NCBI GenBank assembly: GCA_021617435.1 | Contig: JAJWCP010000060.1 | Span: forward strand, 1 to 8,975 | Direction of reading: 5' to 3' | Length of the DNA: 8,975 nucleotides | Source of the DNA: Pseudomonadota bacterium | Lineage (GTDB): Bacteria; Pseudomonadota; Alphaproteobacteria; RF32; CAG-239 | In this document: in pieces, positions 7,814 to 8,975 of the stretch | How positions within the stretch are numbered: the stretch's first letter is position 1 | Layout of the letters: each line of letters opens with the position of its first letter | Notes under the pieces: model-generated | What the model saw: only the letters and a program-made list of their open reading frames with translations | Told to the model about the DNA's origin: nothing | Databases searched by the model: none | Made by a program: the position numbers and the translations under genes

Positions 7814-7837
7814 TAATTCAATGTATGTTTAACGCTT

Positions 7838-8713
7838 TTATTGCAGTGTGCCTACCGCGCGGGTAATTTTGCGAACTGAATTTAATTCAATTTGCCGCAC
7901 GCGTTCTTTTGATATGTTGTAAAATTTACTTAAATCATCAAGCGTTGCGGCTTTTTCCACCATTCTGCGCTTGAACAAAATATCTTTTTCGCGCGGATTA
8001 AGTACGATTAAGGCATTGTTGAACAAGCGCCTGCGATACTTCAAGGTTTCATTATATGAAAGACATTCTTCCTGATTAGGTTTGCTGTCAGAAATAAAAT
8101 CCAGCCACTCGCTGGTGCTGTCAGACGAGCTGTTTAACACTGTATTTAAAGAGCCGTCATGTGCTTTGAGTCGTATGTTCATATTAGTAACGTCTTGCGT
8201 GGTTACGTCAAGGGATTGCGCAATGTGGTTAATTACCGGCTCCGACATTTCGCGGTCGTCGGTCAGATTAAGTTGATTTTTTATTTTGCGTAAATTAAAA
8301 AACAGTTTTTTCTGTGCCGCGGTGGTACCGAGTTTAACCAGCGACCATGAGTTAAGAATATATTTTTGCACGGAAGCTTTAATCCACCATAAGGCATAGG
8401 TTGAAAAGCGAAAACCTTTTTCCGGCTCAAATTTTTCAACCGCATAAAGCAATCCGATATTTCCTTCGGCAATAAGCTCGCTTATCGGCAGACCGTAACC
8501 GCGGTATTTTGAAACCACTTTTACCACCAATCTTAGATGCGATGTTATAAGTTTATATGAAGTCTTTTTACAGTGAGTTTGTTGATATTCAACTGCTAAA
8601 TTGTATTCTTCTTCCGGCTCCAGAATGGGAAATTTACGAATACACTGCAAATATCTTGCCAGATTATATTCCGGCGAAAAGTCAAGTCCGATAAGTCCAG
8701 AAGTAGTATCCAT
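7838..8713 (-). CDS. rpoH: RNA polymerase heat-shock sigma factor RpoH (sigma-32)
   Basis: The 291-residue protein is a group 3 sigma-70-family factor of the length usual for RpoH. Region 1.2 starts near NLARYLQCIRKFPIL (17-31). Region 2 runs from about 54 to 123, with SHLRLVVKVVSKYRGYGLP (58-76), the core-binding DLIQEGNIGL-type stretch ELIAEGNIGLLYAVEKFEP (79-97), and FRFSTYALWWIKASVQKYI (101-119) for -10 recognition and melting. The diagnostic RpoH box follows as QKKLFFNLRK (134-143), nearly identical to QRKLFFNLRK of E. coli. Region 4.2, the -35-reading helix-turn-helix, is at about 257-283 (ATLDDLSKFYNISKERVRQIE). Nothing is missing. It would direct transcription of chaperone and protease genes upon heat or protein-folding stress. 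AAAAGGAG lies about 9 nt before the ATG, supporting this start. It follows an rluD-like gene by 83 nt and precedes the efflux operon by 77 nt, all on the same strand. Confidence 0.96.
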   Translation of the reverse strand: MDTTSGLIGLDFSPEYNLARYLQCIRKFPILEPEEEYNLAVEYQQTHCKKTSYKLITSHLRLVVKVVSKYRGYGLPISELIAEGNIGLLYAVEKFEPEKGFRFSTYALWWIKASVQKYILNSWSLVKLGTTAAQKKLFFNLRKIKNQLNLTDDREMSEPVINHIAQSLDVTTQDVTNMNIRLKAHDGSLNTVLNSSSDSTSEWLDFISDSKPNQEECLSYNETLKYRRRLFNNALIVLNPREKDILFKRRMVEKAATLDDLSKFYNISKERVRQIELNSVRKITRAVGTLQ

Positions 8714-8748
8714 AGCCTTATCTCCTTTTTTGAGTGTTAGGGAGTCAC

Positions 8749-8776
8749 ATCTTAAACAAAATAAAATGAATCACAA
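8749..8776 (-). promoter_or_regulatory. Weak candidate promoter for rpoH
   Basis: In the 83-nt gap between the rluD-like stop and rpoH, the minus strand carries TTGTGA (8776-8771) and TAAGAT (8754-8749) separated by 16 nt. Each matches the housekeeping consensus at four of six positions. A transcript would start near 8742 and have a leader of about 29 nt containing the AAGGAG ribosome site. The surrounding sequence is very AT-rich, so such matches arise easily by chance; rpoH could also be transcribed from further upstream through the rluD-like gene. Confidence 0.22.
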
Positions 8777-8796
8777 CATAGTAAAAAGTTTTAATT

Positions 8797-8975
8797 TTAA
8801 TCTATGCTTATTTGATGTAATTTTTCAATCAATTCTTTAATATCAGACGGAAAATCTACTGAAAAGCTTAAAATTTCGCCGGTTCGCGGATGTACAAAGC
8901 CGAGTGTGGCGGCATGCAGAGCCTGCCTTGGAAAATTATTAATGTAATTTTTTATCTCAGACGGAATTTTTAAAG
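8797..8975 (-). CDS. rluD: RluA-family 23S rRNA pseudouridine synthase, C-terminal fragment (partial at window edge)
   Basis: The last 58 codons of a gene entering from the right edge are present, ending at TAA (8799-8797); the first two bases (8975-8974) are an incomplete codon. The peptide contains FPRQALHAATLGFVHPRTGE, which matches the conserved C-terminal 'RQALHA..LgF.HP.tG' segment of RluA-family enzymes and is closest to the RluD form, followed by a hydrophobic strand and the usual closing FPSDIKELIEKL helix. RluD modifies uridines 1911, 1915 and 1917 (E. coli numbering) in 23S rRNA helix 69. The catalytic aspartate region lies outside the window, so activity cannot be judged. Family membership is secure; assignment to RluD rather than RluA or RluC rests on the short tail and on the rpoH neighbour. 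Confidence 0.82.
   Translation of the reverse strand, partial: LKIPSEIKNYINNFPRQALHAATLGFVHPRTGEILSFSVDFPSDIKELIEKLHQISID

Noticed and set aside
7761..7814. 18-residue N-terminal extension of the adaptor (start at 7814)
   Set aside because: No ribosome-site-like sequence precedes this ATG, and the extension adds a charged stretch before the membrane anchor. It cannot be fully excluded, since the frame is open.
7802..7821. RpoH-type (sigma-32) promoter ahead of the adaptor gene: TTGAA with CTCCGATT
   Set aside because: Only about 10 nt separate the two elements, shorter than the spacing of heat-shock promoters, and both boxes match poorly.
8601..8840. 79-codon plus-strand open frame over the rpoH start
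   Set aside because: It spans the 5' end of rpoH, the gap and the end of the rluD-like gene in antisense; composition is low-complexity at the C-terminus and no family is visible.

Overview
The window looks like a stretch of a moderately AT-rich alphaproteobacterial chromosome. The main pointers are a 3' fragment of an RluD-like pseudouridine synthase directly followed by a clear rpoH (a pairing I know from alphaproteobacteria), and a glutathione S-transferase homologue of a subtype that is widely conserved in that class (ending HYTNLDF). Base composition is about 40% GC by eye, which is low for free-living alphaproteobacteria and would fit a host-associated or gut lineage. That last point is inference; no taxonomic marker gene is complete here.

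Left arm (1-2099, + strand): three tightly packed genes encode a secreted periplasmic binding-protein-like protein, a GST-family protein and a small lipoprotein. Gaps are 6 and 1 nt, so they probably form one operon. Bases 1-45 may hold the 3' tail of another gene read in the same direction. No ABC permease or ATPase lies beside the binding protein.

Right arm (2109-8975, - strand; transcription runs right to left): rluD-like (partial), rpoH, then a complete tripartite RND efflux system in the order periplasmic adaptor, inner-membrane HAE-1 type pump, NodT-family outer-membrane lipoprotein factor. The adaptor stop and pump start share one base (TAATG), and the pump stop overlaps the outer-membrane factor start by 8 nt, so the three are translationally coupled. 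The adaptor starts 77 nt after the rpoH stop with no convincing terminator between, so rpoH read-through into the pump operon is possible. The two arms converge with only 9 nt between stop codons.

Functionally, rpoH would direct the heat-shock response, and the pump would export toxic or amphiphilic compounds across both membranes. The left operon is envelope-associated (two exported proteins) but its role is unknown. No RNA genes, mobile elements, CRISPR arrays, attachment sites or notable repeats were seen. No gap between genes exceeds 83 nt. I did not find a clearly new biological system; the most interesting items are a possible hairpin covering the ribosome binding site of the adaptor gene, the rpoH-efflux linkage, and the transporter-less binding-protein operon.
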